Part shown: piece by piece, positions 43,386-52,808 of the stretch
How positions within the stretch are numbered: the first letter of the stretch is position 1
How the letters are laid out: the number at the start of each line of letters is the position of its first letter
Source: Serratia marcescens subsp. marcescens ATCC 13880
GTDB lineage: Bacteria > Pseudomonadota > Gammaproteobacteria > Enterobacterales > Enterobacteriaceae
DNA: 64,000 bases
NCBI RefSeq assembly: GCF_017299535.1
Contig: NZ_CP071238.1
Location: forward strand, 4,154,001-4,218,000
Reading direction: 5' to 3'
Notes under the pieces: model-generated
The model's database searches: none
What the model saw: the letters and a program-made list of their open reading frames with translations, nothing else
What the model was told of the DNA's origin: nothing
Made by a program: the position numbers and the translations under genes

Positions 43386-43994
43386 ATGCCTTTTCAACCC
43401 CAATTCGCGCAGCAGCGCCAAGCCATTCGTCAACTCATTCGCCAACGTCGGCGCGAGCTTACGCCGGGCCAGCAACGCTTTGCCGCAGACAAGATAGCCG
43501 AACGCCTCGTCGCGCATGAACGCATTCAGGCGGCGCACAGCATCGCGGTGTTTTTGTCGTTTGACGGCGAACTCGATACCGGGCCGCTGATCGAGCGGCT
43601 GTGGACGCTCGGCAAACGGGTTTACCTGCCGGTGCTGCATCCGTTCAGCCCAGGCCACCTGCTGTTCCTGCGCTATGCGCCGAAAACGCCGCTGGTGCGC
43701 AACCGCTTCAATATTCTCGAACCGCGCCTCGATGTGCGCCAGGTGTTGCCGCTGGGTGAACTGGAGGTGGTGCTGACGCCGCTGGTGGCGTTCGATCACA
43801 CCGGGCAGCGTCTGGGCATGGGCGGCGGCTTTTACGATCGCACCCTGCAAAACTGGCGCAGCGGCGGCCCCTATCCCATCGGCCTGGCCCATGATTGCCA
43901 GCAGGTGGAGCACCTGCCGACCGAACATTGGGATATCCCGCTGCCGGAAATCCTCACCCCGCTCTGCAGCTGGGCGTGGCATGAGCCCAAATAG
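43386..43994 (+). CDS. fau: 5-formyltetrahydrofolate cyclo-ligase
   Basis: 202-aa MTHFS enzyme (ygfA) converting 5-formyl-THF to methenyl-THF with ATP. Motifs: RRRELTPGQQ, FLSFDGELDT, VYLPVLHP and the ATP/folate loop GQRLGMGGGFYDRTL. ATG 43386 has no clear ribosome site, so a later start (E. coli-like length of 182) is possible. Linked to 6S RNA. Confidence 0.95.
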   Translation: MPFQPQFAQQRQAIRQLIRQRRRELTPGQQRFAADKIAERLVAHERIQAAHSIAVFLSFDGELDTGPLIERLWTLGKRVYLPVLHPFSPGHLLFLRYAPKTPLVRNRFNILEPRLDVRQVLPLGELEVVLTPLVAFDHTGQRLGMGGGFYDRTLQNWRSGGPYPIGLAHDCQQVEHLPTEHWDIPLPEILTPLCSWAWHEPK

Positions 43995-43996
43995 CA

Positions 43997-44023
43997 AAAG
44001 GCCGGATCGCTCCGGCCTTTTTC
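43997..44023 (+). terminator. Terminator of fau (bidirectional, shared with serA)
   Basis: Ten-base-pair stem AAAGGCCGGA / TCCGGCCTTT, loop TCGC, then TTC. On the opposite strand the stem is followed by TTTGC, so it can also stop serA transcripts. Confidence 0.85.
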
Positions 44024-44042
44024 GTTGCGGCATGCCGCCGAA

Positions 44043-45281
44043 TCAGAACAGCAGGCGGGCGCGGATGGTGCCGTCGATGGCCTTCATACGCTGCAGCGCG
44101 GCGTCGGCGCGCGCGGTTTCCGCTTCGATGTCGATCACCACATAGCCGATTTCCGGCCCGGTTTGCAGATACTGCGCGGCGATGTTAACCCCCTCTTCGG
44201 CGAAGATCTGGTTAATCTGCGTCAGCACGCCCGGACGGTTTTCGTGGATGTGCAGCAAACGGCTGGCGTTCGGGCCATGCGCCGGCAGCGACACTTCCGG
44301 GAAGTTGACGGCGGACAGAGTCGATCCGTTGTCGGAGTATTTCGCCAGCTTGCCGGCCACTTCGTCGCCGATGTTCTCCTGCGCTTCCTGCGTGGAACCG
44401 CCGATGTGCGGCGTCAGCAGCACGTTGTCGAACTCACACAGCGGCGAGTTGAACGGATCGCTGTTGGTCGCAGGCTCTTCCGGGAAGACGTCGATCGCCG
44501 CGCCCGCCAGGTGATTGCTGGCCAGCGCGTCGCACAGCGCGGGAATATCGACCACGGTGCCGCGCGAGGCGTTGATCAGAATGGCGCCCGGTTTCATCAG
44601 CGCCAGCTCTTCCGCCCCCATCATATTTTTGGTCGATGGCGTTTCCGGCACGTGCAGCGTCACCACGTCGCTCATATTGAGCAAATCGGACAGATGGCGC
44701 ACCTGCTGCGCATTGCCCAGCGGCAGCTTATTCTCGATGTCGTAGAAGAACACCTTCATGCCCAGCCCTTCGGCCAGAATGCCCAATTGGGTGCCGATAT
44801 GGCCGTAGCCGATGATGCCCAGCTTTTTGCCGCGCGCCTCATAGGAGCCCACGGCCAGTTTGTGCCACACGCCGCGGTGCGCCTTGGCGTTGGCGGCCGG
44901 AATGCCACGCAGCATCAACAGCAGCTCGCCCAGCACCATTTCGGCCACGGATCGGGTATTGGAGAAGGGGGCGTTGAAGACCGGAATACCGCGTTTGGTC
45001 GCCGCTTTCAGCTCAACCTGGTTGGTGCCGATGCAGAAGCAGCCCACCGCCACCAGTTTTTCTGCGGCGGCGAACACCTCTTCGGTCAGATGCGTGCGCG
45101 ATCGGATGCCGACGAAGTGTGCATCGCGGATGGATGCCTTCAGCGATTCGGTGTCTAACGCACCCTTGTGGTATTCGATGTTGGTATAACCGGCGGCACG
45201 TAAATTATCGACCGTGCTCTGATGAACCCCTTCCACCAACAGGAATTTAATCCTGTCTTTCTCCAATGATACTTTTGCCAT
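44043..45281 (-). CDS. serA: D-3-phosphoglycerate dehydrogenase
   Basis: First enzyme of serine synthesis, 412 aa. NAD loop GYGHIGTQLGILAEGLG, catalytic Arg in INASRGTVVD, Glu in DVFPEEPA and His in LTPHIGGSTQEA. The C-terminal ACT domain (YVVIDIEAET) carries the serine feedback site. It is 292 bases after rpiA and has a CRP-like site in that gap. Confidence 0.97.
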   Translation of the reverse strand: MAKVSLEKDRIKFLLVEGVHQSTVDNLRAAGYTNIEYHKGALDTESLKASIRDAHFVGIRSRTHLTEEVFAAAEKLVAVGCFCIGTNQVELKAATKRGIPVFNAPFSNTRSVAEMVLGELLLMLRGIPAANAKAHRGVWHKLAVGSYEARGKKLGIIGYGHIGTQLGILAEGLGMKVFFYDIENKLPLGNAQQVRHLSDLLNMSDVVTLHVPETPSTKNMMGAEELALMKPGAILINASRGTVVDIPALCDALASNHLAGAAIDVFPEEPATNSDPFNSPLCEFDNVLLTPHIGGSTQEAQENIGDEVAGKLAKYSDNGSTLSAVNFPEVSLPAHGPNASRLLHIHENRPGVLTQINQIFAEEGVNIAAQYLQTGPEIGYVVIDIEAETARADAALQRMKAIDGTIRARLLF

Positions 45282-45477
45282 TTACCCGACCCTATGTTCA
45301 GACTTCAGAAGCGGCTGTGACGACACAGCTCCCATCCAACATAACAAAAATAACGCGGGCGGCAATACAAACGATTGCCTGCCCGGCAGGACAAGGCGCA
45401 GCGTTGATGGCGGTTTACGGCAGAAAATGCCATAGGGAAAGTTTTCGGCAGAAGCTTTGGGGAGTCAGTTTTCACAA

Positions 45478-45493
45478 TGTGACATAAGTCACC
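45478..45493. promoter_or_regulatory. CRP-like site upstream of serA
   Basis: TGTGA-CATAAG-TCACC, nine of ten fixed bases of the CRP consensus, centred about 205 bases before the serA start. serA is known to respond to Lrp and CRP in E. coli. Confidence 0.5.
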
Positions 45494-45539
45494 AAATTTG
45501 CCGTTTTTCAGAAAAGATATTTTAACCGAAGAATTATGC

Positions 45540-45558
45540 GGCCCGGCACTGCCGGGCC
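45540..45558 (-). terminator. Hairpin after rpiA
   Basis: Eight-base-pair stem GGCCCGGC / GCCGGGCC with a three-base loop, 15 bases after the rpiA stop. No T run. Confidence 0.5.
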
Positions 45559-45573
45559 ACAGCCGGCAGAAGT

Positions 45574-46230
45574 TTATTTGACCACTTTCACGCCTTCCGG
45601 GGTGCCGACCAGCGCCACGTCCGCGCCGCGGTTGGCGAACAGCCCCACGGTCACCACGCCGGCGATGCCGTTGATCTTGTTCTCCAGCGCCACGGCGTCG
45701 GTGATGCTCAGGTTATGCACATCGAGGATCACGTTGCCGTTGTCGGTCACCACGTTCTGGCGATACTCCGGCAGACCGCCGAGTTTCACCAGCTCGCGCG
45801 CCACGTAAGAGCGAGCCATCGGGATCACTTCCACCGGCAGCGGGAACTTGCCCAGCACGTCCACCTGCTTGCTGGCGTCGACGATGCAGATGAATTTCTT
45901 GGCGATGGCGGCAATGATCTTCTCGCGCGTCAGCGCCGCGCCGCCGCCCTTGATCATCTGCATATGGCCGTTGATTTCGTCCGCGCCGTCCACGTAGATA
46001 TCGAGCGAGTCCACTTCGTTGCTGTCGAACACGTGGATGCCGAGGCTTTTCAGCTTGGCGGTGGAGGCATCGGAGCTGGACACCGCGCCTTCGATCTGGT
46101 GCTTGATGGAGCCCAGCGCGTCAATAAAGTGGGCGGCGGTAGAGCCAGTGCCGACCCCGACGATGGTGCCCGGCGTCACGTATTCCAGCGCCGCCCAGCC
46201 CACCGCTTTTTTCAGTTCATCCTGCGTCAT
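45574..46230 (-). CDS. rpiA: Ribose-5-phosphate isomerase A
   Basis: 218-aa isomerase of the pentose phosphate pathway. Motifs [23 protein letters not shown] (catalytic Asp) and [12 protein letters not shown] are intact. ATG 46230 follows AGGGAC. Divergent from argP, as in E. coli. Confidence 0.97.
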   Translation of the reverse strand: MTQDELKKAVGWAALEYVTPGTIVGVGTGSTAAHFIDALGSIKHQIEGAVSSSDASTAKLKSLGIHVFDSNEVDSLDIYVDGADEINGHMQMIKGGGAALTREKIIAAIAKKFICIVDASKQVDVLGKFPLPVEVIPMARSYVARELVKLGGLPEYRQNVVTDNGNVILDVHNLSITDAVALENKINGIAGVVTVGLFANRGADVALVGTPEGVKVVK

Positions 46231-46434
46231 AATATGTCCCTTGCCTCTGTACGAAAACGTGTGCGTATTATAGGGTAAAACGCTGTTTTTCACGCCGGCA
46301 GGATCACACTTATTTACCGCAGCCCGCATTTTTACCCGCTTGGCGGCGAGCTGGGGGCGTGATTTTTCCACCTGCGCCATGCGTAAAATGTGGCATAGTG
46401 CCGGTATCATTCTAATTTAAGGGATATCTTTCCG

Positions 46435-47328
46435 ATGAAACGCCCAGACTATCGTACGCTGCAAGCGCTGGACGCGGTGATCCGTGAGCGCGGCTTCGAG
46501 CGCGCCGCGCAAAAACTCTGTATCACGCAATCGGCGGTATCCCAACGCATCAAACAGCTGGAAAACCTGTTCGGCCAACCGCTGCTGGTTCGTACCGTGC
46601 CGCCGCGCCCGACCGAACAAGGGCAAAAGCTGCTGGCGCTGCTGCATCAGGTGGAGCTGCTGGAAGAAGAGTGGCTCGGCAATGACACCGGCGTCGATAC
46701 GCCGCTGCTGCTGTCGCTAGCGGTCAACGCCGACAGTCTGGCGACCTGGCTGCTGCCGGCGCTGAAGCCGGTGCTGGCGGACTCCCCCATTCGTCTGAAT
46801 CTGCAGGTGGAAGATGAAACCCGCACCCAGGAGCGGCTGCGCCGCGGTGAGGTGGTGGGCGCGGTGAGTATTCAGCCGCAGCCGCTGCCGAGCTGCCTGG
46901 TGGATCGGCTGGGGGCGCTGGACTACCTGTTCGTGGCCTCCAGCGGCTTCGCCGAGCGCTATTTCCCGAACGGCGTCACCCGTTCCGCGCTGCTGAAAGC
47001 GCCGGCGGTGGCCTTCGACCATCTCGACGACATGCACCAGGCATTCCTGCAGCAGAACTTCGATCTGTCGCCGGGCAGCGTGCCCTGCCACATCGTGAAC
47101 TCATCGGAAGCCTTCGTCCAGCTGGCGCGTCAGGGCACCACCTGCTGCATGATCCCGCATCTGCAGATCGAAAAGGAGCTGGCATCCGGTGAACTGATCG
47201 ATCTGACGCCGGGGCTGTACCAGCGCCGCATGCTGTACTGGCATCGCTTCGCGCCGGAAAGCCGCATGATGCGAAAAGTGACCGACGCGTTGCTGGAACA
47301 CGGCCACCAGGTATTGCGCCAGGATTAA
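46435..47328 (+). CDS. argP: LysR-family regulator ArgP (IciA)
   Basis: 297-aa LysR regulator: winged helix in the first 60 residues ([20 protein letters not shown]) and the effector domain. It senses lysine and arginine and activates argO, dapB and other genes in E. coli. Its expected target argO lies 0.9 kb downstream. Ends in a bidirectional terminator. Confidence 0.96.
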   Translation: MKRPDYRTLQALDAVIRERGFERAAQKLCITQSAVSQRIKQLENLFGQPLLVRTVPPRPTEQGQKLLALLHQVELLEEEWLGNDTGVDTPLLLSLAVNADSLATWLLPALKPVLADSPIRLNLQVEDETRTQERLRRGEVVGAVSIQPQPLPSCLVDRLGALDYLFVASSGFAERYFPNGVTRSALLKAPAVAFDHLDDMHQAFLQQNFDLSPGSVPCHIVNSSEAFVQLARQGTTCCMIPHLQIEKELASGELIDLTPGLYQRRMLYWHRFAPESRMMRKVTDALLEHGHQVLRQD

Positions 47329-47334
47329 AACGAA

Positions 47335-47360
47335 AAAAGGTTCGCCGCAGCGAACCTTTT
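47335..47360 (+). terminator. Bidirectional terminator between argP and yggE
   Basis: Eleven-base-pair stem AAAAGGTTCGC / GCGAACCTTTT with a CGCA loop. The A and T ends make it effective in both directions for the two convergent genes. Confidence 0.85.
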
Positions 47361-47376
47361 CTTCAATACAACACCC

Positions 47377-48108
47377 TTACTGCGCGGCGTTGCGCTGCAG
47401 CTCAAACACCACATCCACCTGATCGTCGAAGTGAATGCTTTGCTGTTCATAGGTTTGCGCCGCGTCGTTTTCCGCCGCCGCGCCGGCCGCCTTATACATC
47501 CGCGCCACCGGCATCGGCTGATAGTTGGCGACCCGGTAGCGAATGCTGTACACCGGCCCCAGCTTGGCGTGGAAGCCTTTGGCCAGGGATTCGGCCTGCT
47601 GAGTCGCGTTCTCGATCGCTTTTTGCCGCGCCTGCTCGCGATATACGTCCGGTTTGGCGACGCCCAGCTCCACCGCGCGGATCTCGTTCAGGCCGGATTT
47701 CAGCGCGCCGTCCAGCAGCTCGTTCAGCTTGTCCAACTGGCGCAGGGTGACCTGCACCTGGCGCACCGCCCGGTAGCCCTTCAGCACCGACTCGCCGGTT
47801 TTCAGGTAGTCGTATTCCGGCTGAGTGCGCAGGTTGGCGGCGCTGATGTCTTTTTTCTCGATGTTGTTTTTCTGCAGGAAATCAAAGTACTGCGCCACGC
47901 GCTCGTCTACCTGCTTCTTCGCCTGAGCGGCGTCTTTGGAGGAAACGCTCACCTCGATCGCCAGGGTGGCGATATCCGGCGTGGCGTCCACGCTGGCGGT
48001 GCCGGAGGTGACGACGTGCGGCCCTTCAGGCACTTCAGCCGCCTGCAGCGCCATCGGTAACGTCCCTAATCCGACCATTGCGGCCATAGCCAATGCTTTT
48101 AGCTTCAC
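47377..48108 (-). CDS. yggE: SIMPL-domain oxidative stress protein YggE
   Basis: 243-aa periplasmic protein with a signal peptide of about 23 residues (ending LQA before AEVPEG) and a single SIMPL domain (DUF541), including GTASVDATPDIATL and the DISAANLRTQPEYDY stretch. In E. coli it lowers oxidative stress by an unknown mechanism. Lies between argP and argO, as in E. coli. Confidence 0.94.
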   Translation of the reverse strand: MKLKALAMAAMVGLGTLPMALQAAEVPEGPHVVTSGTASVDATPDIATLAIEVSVSSKDAAQAKKQVDERVAQYFDFLQKNNIEKKDISAANLRTQPEYDYLKTGESVLKGYRAVRQVQVTLRQLDKLNELLDGALKSGLNEIRAVELGVAKPDVYREQARQKAIENATQQAESLAKGFHAKLGPVYSIRYRVANYQPMPVARMYKAAGAAAENDAAQTYEQQSIHFDDQVDVVFELQRNAAQ

Positions 48109-48229
48109 AGTGTCTCCTTAATGACAGGCTGTCTCTGATCGCCGGCTTTTCCCTGCGAGAACCGCCGGATTCCTGGCATCAAACGTAGCATATCGCACGG
48201 CGTTTTGAATTCGGATTAGTGACAAATTC

Positions 48230-48847
48230 TTATAAATTTGCCCCCTGCCAGGCCAGCTGCAGCGCGATGCCCCACATCACCAGCCCGACCAGCGCATTGA
48301 TGATGCGCTGCGCCCGCTGCGTATTCAGCCACGGCGCCAGCCAGGAGGCCAGCAGCGCCAGGCCGAAGAACCACACCGCCGACGCGCTGACCGCGCCAAG
48401 CGCGAACCAGGAGCGCACATCCGCCGTCAGCTGTCCGCCCAGGCTGCCGAGCACCACGAAGGTGTCCAGATAGACGTGCGGATTCAGCCAGGTGACCGCC
48501 AGCATGGTGACCACGATACGCCAGCGGCTCTGCGCCAGCTCCTGCGCCGCGGCCTGCGCCGGTTGCGGGCTGAAGGCGGAACGGAACGCGCCCCAGCCGT
48601 ACCACAGCAGAAACGCCACACCGCCCCAGGTGACCAGCGCCAACAGCAGCGGCGAGCGGGTCAGCAACGCGCTGCCGCCGAAAATACCGGCGCAGATCAG
48701 CACGATATCGCTCAGTGCGCACAATGAGGCGATCATCAGATGATACTGACGGCGAATGCCTTGATTCATCACGAATACGTTCTGCGGGCCCAGCGGCAGG
48801 ATCATGGCGGCGCTCAGGGCAAACCCCTGCAGGAAGACGGCTAACAT
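48230..48847 (-). CDS. argO: Arginine exporter ArgO (LysE family)
   Basis: 205-aa inner-membrane exporter with about six helices. LysE signature [14 protein letters not shown] near residue 20 and [16 protein letters not shown] in the second half. Activated by ArgP with arginine. In E. coli mscS and fbaA follow; here the backbone is interrupted by the yia regulon. Confidence 0.94.
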   Translation of the reverse strand: MLAVFLQGFALSAAMILPLGPQNVFVMNQGIRRQYHLMIASLCALSDIVLICAGIFGGSALLTRSPLLLALVTWGGVAFLLWYGWGAFRSAFSPQPAQAAAQELAQSRWRIVVTMLAVTWLNPHVYLDTFVVLGSLGGQLTADVRSWFALGAVSASAVWFFGLALLASWLAPWLNTQRAQRIINALVGLVMWGIALQLAWQGANL

Positions 48848-48972
48848 GGGAGATTCCTCGAATGATAAAAGGCGCCGGACGTGGGCGCGTATCGGTCAAC
48901 ACGCGCATCATACGAGGAAGCGATCATTAGTTGAAATTGATGTTTCTAATCCAGCATCAGCAGAGCTAATAC

Positions 48973-49791
48973 TCAAATCGGCGTGACGAACCCCAGCTCC
49001 TGCGAGATGCGTTGCGCGGTGGCCAGCACCGGTTTGATCAGGCTTTTGACGCCGATCTGCTGCAGCTTGGCGGTCGGCAGAGAAACAGACACCGCATAAG
49101 GCACGCGCTGTTGAATATCGAACACCGGCGCCGCCACGCAGGAAACCCCCAGCTCGTTTTCCTCGCGATCCATCGCCAAGCCGCGCTGGCGAATATCGGC
49201 CAGTTCCTCATACATCTTCGGCAGCTCGGTAATGGTATTGCGCGTCAGCGTCTGAATCTCCTGCTGGTGAGTCTGCCAGTAGTGGGCCGGATAATCGTCG
49301 TTGCCGTAGGCCATGAAGATTTTACCCATCGCCGAACAGTACAGCGGCATATGCTGGCCGATATAGGCGCGAGTGCGCATCATGCCGGTGGTCGGCTCCA
49401 GCTTGTAGATCAGGATGACGTGGTCGTCTTCGCGGCTGGAGAAGTTGACCGTCTCCCCCACTTCCAGGTTCAGCTGCTCCAAATGCGGCGCAGCCACGTG
49501 GATGATGTTGAGTGACGACAGCGCCTTCTGGCCGATGGAAATGAACTTGGTGGTCAGGCGGTAGCTGCCCGGCGACGGCGCCTGGGTCACATAGCCGCTG
49601 GTGTGCAACCCCTGCAGCAGACGGTGCACCGTGCTCTTGTTCATGCCGGCCAGCTCAGACAGATGCGCCAATGGGCACCCGTTGGGAAAATTGCTCAGGA
49701 TCTCAATCAACTGCAAACCGCGGAACAGGCTTTGGCTGCCCAGTGGTTTGTCTTTCTTGTCATCTTTCTCGTCGACGGCTTTCAGGCTCAT
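48973..49791 (-). CDS. yiaJ: IclR-family regulator YiaJ (PlaR)
   Basis: 272-aa IclR regulator, very close to E. coli YiaJ: SQSLFRGLQLIEILSNFPNG and LNKSTVHRLLQGL-type recognition helix (here GMNKSTVHRLLQGL), and the effector domain NFSSREDDHVILIYKLEPTTG. In E. coli it represses the yiaK-S operon for 2,3-diketo-L-gulonate use. Here it is divergent from an ABC importer rather than from yiaK itself. The acidic and basic N-terminal tail is shorter than in E. coli. Confidence 0.94.
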   Translation of the reverse strand: MSLKAVDEKDDKKDKPLGSQSLFRGLQLIEILSNFPNGCPLAHLSELAGMNKSTVHRLLQGLHTSGYVTQAPSPGSYRLTTKFISIGQKALSSLNIIHVAAPHLEQLNLEVGETVNFSSREDDHVILIYKLEPTTGMMRTRAYIGQHMPLYCSAMGKIFMAYGNDDYPAHYWQTHQQEIQTLTRNTITELPKMYEELADIRQRGLAMDREENELGVSCVAAPVFDIQQRVPYAVSVSLPTAKLQQIGVKSLIKPVLATAQRISQELGFVTPI

Positions 49792-50028
49792 AGCGAAAAT
49801 CTCTCCAGTGTCGAACCGCCAACCGGCGCTGCGGCGAAGTCAGCAGGCTCTTTGCCGGGCATGTTACCCCAAGGCCCGCATCAGGTGAAGACGGAACGCC
49901 GTTTCATTGTCCGCAGCGGGCCAAAAATCCGCAATATTTCCCCCGCATTGAAGTGAGCCATCGGTCACACTTCCGCAAAGTAAAAAATAACCCATTGTTT
50001 AATAACAGTAATTAAAACCTCATCGCCT

Positions 50029-50089
50029 TTGATTTAGCGCAACGAACGTCATATTATTTTTGAAATTGAATTTCGCATATTGAAATTTA
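50029..50089 (+). promoter_or_regulatory. Promoter and YiaJ-type operator A (ABC operon)
   Basis: -35 TTGATT (50029-50034), 17-base spacer, -10 TATTAT (50052-50057). The operator 50061-50089 follows directly and equals operator B at 27 of 29 positions. It holds three GAAAT/ATTTC half-sites: two inverted around TGA, then a third after a seven-base spacer. It lies within the 374-base gap 49792-50165 that also serves yiaJ; the rest of that gap is AT-rich with no other recognised feature. Confidence 0.75.
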
Positions 50090-50165
50090 AAGACCAGATA
50101 CTCACCAGCGGTTTAGCTGATTTGCCCGGCATCTTCGCACGGGCGCAACACCAGGGGCGCATCAC

Positions 50166-51719
50166 ATGACTATCGATAATGCGGCACAACCCATCCTTAC
50201 CCTCAGCCACATCGTCAAACGATTTGGCGGCAACGTGGCGGTCAACGACGTCAGCCTGCAGGTGATGCCGGGCGAAGTTCTGGCGCTGCTGGGCGAAAAC
50301 GGCGCCGGCAAATCGACGCTGATCAAAGTGCTGGCGGGCGTCTACCCGCGCGACGGCGGCGATATTCGCTTTCAGGGCGCAAGCATCGCCTCCGCCGCCG
50401 CGATAAAAAGCGCCAGCCGCCAGCCGATCGCCTTTATTCATCAGGATCTCGGCCTGATCGAATGGATGACGGTGGCGGAAAACATGGCGCTGGTGATGGG
50501 GTTTCCCCGCCGCTTTGGGTTGATCGACTGGCGCGCCATTCGCCGCCGGGCGGCGCAGGCGCTGCAAGACGTCGGCATCGCGCTCGATCCCGATGCGCGC
50601 GTCTTCGAACTGTCGCGCACCGAAAAATCGCTGCTGGCGATCGCCCGCGCGGTGGCGGTCAACGCCGAGCTGCTGGTGCTGGATGAACCGACCGCCTCCC
50701 TGCCCGCCAACGACGTGCGTCATCTGTTCGCCGTGATCAATCGGCTGCGCGCCAAAAAGGTCGGCATGATTTACGTCACCCACCGTTTGGACGAAGTGAT
50801 CGAAATCGCCGATCGGGTCTGCGTGATGCGCGACGGGCGCTATGTCGCCGGCGGCCGCACCGCCGACTACTCGCTGCGCGATCTGGTGCAAACCATCGTC
50901 GGCGAAGCGATGGCGGACGATCAGCGCGAACCGCTGCCGGAGCATCGTCCGCCGGTGCTGCAGCTCGATAGCGTCACGGTGGGCGACATCGGCCCGGTGA
51001 GCTTCGAGTTGCAGCCGGGCGAGATGCTGGCGTTGGCCGGCCTGCGCGGGGCAGGGCAAGAAGAGATTGGCCGGCTGCTGTTCGGGTTGCGTCAGGCCGA
51101 CGGCGGCGCGATTCGGTTTCGCGATCGGCCCTATCTGGCGAGTTCCCCGCAGCAGGCGATGGCCTGCGGCGTTTCACTGGTGGCGGGCGATCGCACCGGT
51201 GAAAGCCTGGTGATGTCGATGAGCGTGCGTGAAAACCTGTTTATCAACCCCTGCGCCAGCGGCCACCGGCTGCTCTCCCGCTACGGGCGGCGAGCGGAGA
51301 TCGGCGCCAGTTGGTGGAAGGTGCAGCTGTTCGACGTACGCCCCAAGGACGTCAATATCGATATCAGCGCGCTGTCCGGCGGCAACCAGCAAAAGGTGGT
51401 GATGGCGCGTTGGATGCATCTGGGGGCGCCGCTGCTGATCCTGGAAGATCCCACCGCCGGCGTGGACGTCGGCGCGCGAGCGGAAATCTACCACCTGCTG
51501 AATAAATCCCTGGCGGAAGGTGTGGCGGTGCTGGTTATCTCCAACGATTTCGAGGAGATCGCCCATATTTGCAACCGCGCGCTGGTATTCAACCGCGGGA
51601 AAGTGGTCGGCGAATTGAAAAATCAACAGGTGTCATTCGCCAATTTATTGGAGCTGGCCTCTGCCAGCACCGGGGAAAGCGTCGCAATCACGTCAGAATC
51701 CGAGGTAGGCCATGTCTAA
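50166..51719 (+). CDS. ABC sugar transporter ATPase (RbsA family)
   Basis: 517-aa two-domain ATPase of a CUT2 importer. Domain 1: Walker A GENGAGKSTLIK, Walker B LLVLDEPTASLP, but the signature region reads LSRTEKSLLAIARA instead of LS-x-G-Q-Q. Domain 2: degenerate Walker A (GLRGAGQEE), signature LSGGNQQKVVMARW, and Walker B LLILEDPTAGVD, where Asp-Glu is swapped to Glu-Asp. First gene of the YiaJ-linked importer operon; overlaps the permease by eight bases. Confidence 0.92.
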   Translation: MTIDNAAQPILTLSHIVKRFGGNVAVNDVSLQVMPGEVLALLGENGAGKSTLIKVLAGVYPRDGGDIRFQGASIASAAAIKSASRQPIAFIHQDLGLIEWMTVAENMALVMGFPRRFGLIDWRAIRRRAAQALQDVGIALDPDARVFELSRTEKSLLAIARAVAVNAELLVLDEPTASLPANDVRHLFAVINRLRAKKVGMIYVTHRLDEVIEIADRVCVMRDGRYVAGGRTADYSLRDLVQTIVGEAMADDQREPLPEHRPPVLQLDSVTVGDIGPVSFELQPGEMLALAGLRGAGQEEIGRLLFGLRQADGGAIRFRDRPYLASSPQQAMACGVSLVAGDRTGESLVMSMSVRENLFINPCASGHRLLSRYGRRAEIGASWWKVQLFDVRPKDVNIDISALSGGNQQKVVMARWMHLGAPLLILEDPTAGVDVGARAEIYHLLNKSLAEGVAVLVISNDFEEIAHICNRALVFNRGKVVGELKNQQVSFANLLELASASTGESVAITSESEVGHV

Positions 51720-52794
51720 AACATCCGTTAAATCAACCGCGCTGGAGCAGCGCGTCAGCCTGGCGCAGGACGGCGCCGGCCCGTGGCTGATGCAGGTTCT
51801 CACCCGCTATGGCCTGCTGCTGCTGTGCATCGCGCTGGTCGTGCTGTTCTCACTGCTCACCCCCTCCTTCGCATCAATGCTGACGCTGCAGGCGATCCTG
51901 TCGAGCAAGGCCAAAATCGCCCTGTTGGCGCTGGCGGCGACCATCCCGATGATCGTGGGCAAGATCGATCTTAACGTCGGCTTCGGCATTGTGCTGTGGC
52001 ACATCCTGGCGATCACGCTGCAGGTGGAATACGGCTTCTCCTGGGAGATGGCGGTGCTGACGGTGCTGGCGATTTCGGCGCTGTACGGGTTGCTGAACGG
52101 CATTCTGGTGGCGCTGGCCGATATCGACAGCTTTGTCGCCACCCTCGGCTCCGGCACCGTACTGTACGCCATTGCCCTGTGGCACTCCGGCGGGCGGCAG
52201 ATCGTCGGCGACTTGCCGGATGCCTTTATCGCGCTGCACCACACCGAGATCGCCGGCATTCCGATTGTGGCGTTTTACGTGCTGATCGTCGCGGTGGTGC
52301 TGTGGCTCATCACCGAACATACCCCGCTCGGCCGCTGCATGTATGCGGTGGGCGGCAACCCGGCGGCGGCGCGTCTGAACGGCATCTCGGTCAATCGCTT
52401 TACCATCGGCGCCTTCATCGCCTCCAGCGTGCTCACCGGTTTCAGCGGCGTATTGATCGCCGCCGAACAGGGCGTCGGCCAGGCCAGCGTCGGCATGGAC
52501 TATCTGCTGCCGGCGCTGGTCGGCGCCTTCCTCGGCAGCACCACCATTCGCCCAGGGCGCGTCAACGTCTGGGGCACCGTGGTCGGCATCGCCATTCTGG
52601 CAATCGGCATCGCCGGCATTCAGCAGTTCGGCGGCGAATTCTGGGTCGAGCCGCTGTTCAACGGCGCGACGCTGTTGCTGTCGATCACCCTGGCCGGCTA
52701 TGCCCAACGCCGTCGGCTGCTCAATCAGAAAGCGGTACAACGCAGCCAGGCGACGCCGGCTGACAACAACAATCAGACAGCGACCCCCCCTTAA
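51712..52794 (+). CDS. ABC sugar transporter permease (RbsC family)
   Basis: 360-aa CUT2 permease with about nine helices. MIVGKIDLNVGFGIVLW and LVGAFLGSTTIRPGRVN take the place of the usual G-G-I-D-L-S and G-G-x-G motifs, so it is a divergent branch of the family. Encoded between its ATPase and binding protein (14-base gap). Confidence 0.88.
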   Translation: MSKTSVKSTALEQRVSLAQDGAGPWLMQVLTRYGLLLLCIALVVLFSLLTPSFASMLTLQAILSSKAKIALLALAATIPMIVGKIDLNVGFGIVLWHILAITLQVEYGFSWEMAVLTVLAISALYGLLNGILVALADIDSFVATLGSGTVLYAIALWHSGGRQIVGDLPDAFIALHHTEIAGIPIVAFYVLIVAVVLWLITEHTPLGRCMYAVGGNPAAARLNGISVNRFTIGAFIASSVLTGFSGVLIAAEQGVGQASVGMDYLLPALVGAFLGSTTIRPGRVNVWGTVVGIAILAIGIAGIQQFGGEFWVEPLFNGATLLLSITLAGYAQRRRLLNQKAVQRSQATPADNNNQTATPP

Positions 52795-52808
52795 ACCAGG
52801 AGCACACC

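Noticed and set aside
49951..49972. A CRP site before the ABC importer operon (AAGTGA ... TCACACTT)
   Set aside because: The spacing between GTGA and TCAC is eight bases rather than six and the left arm is imperfect.
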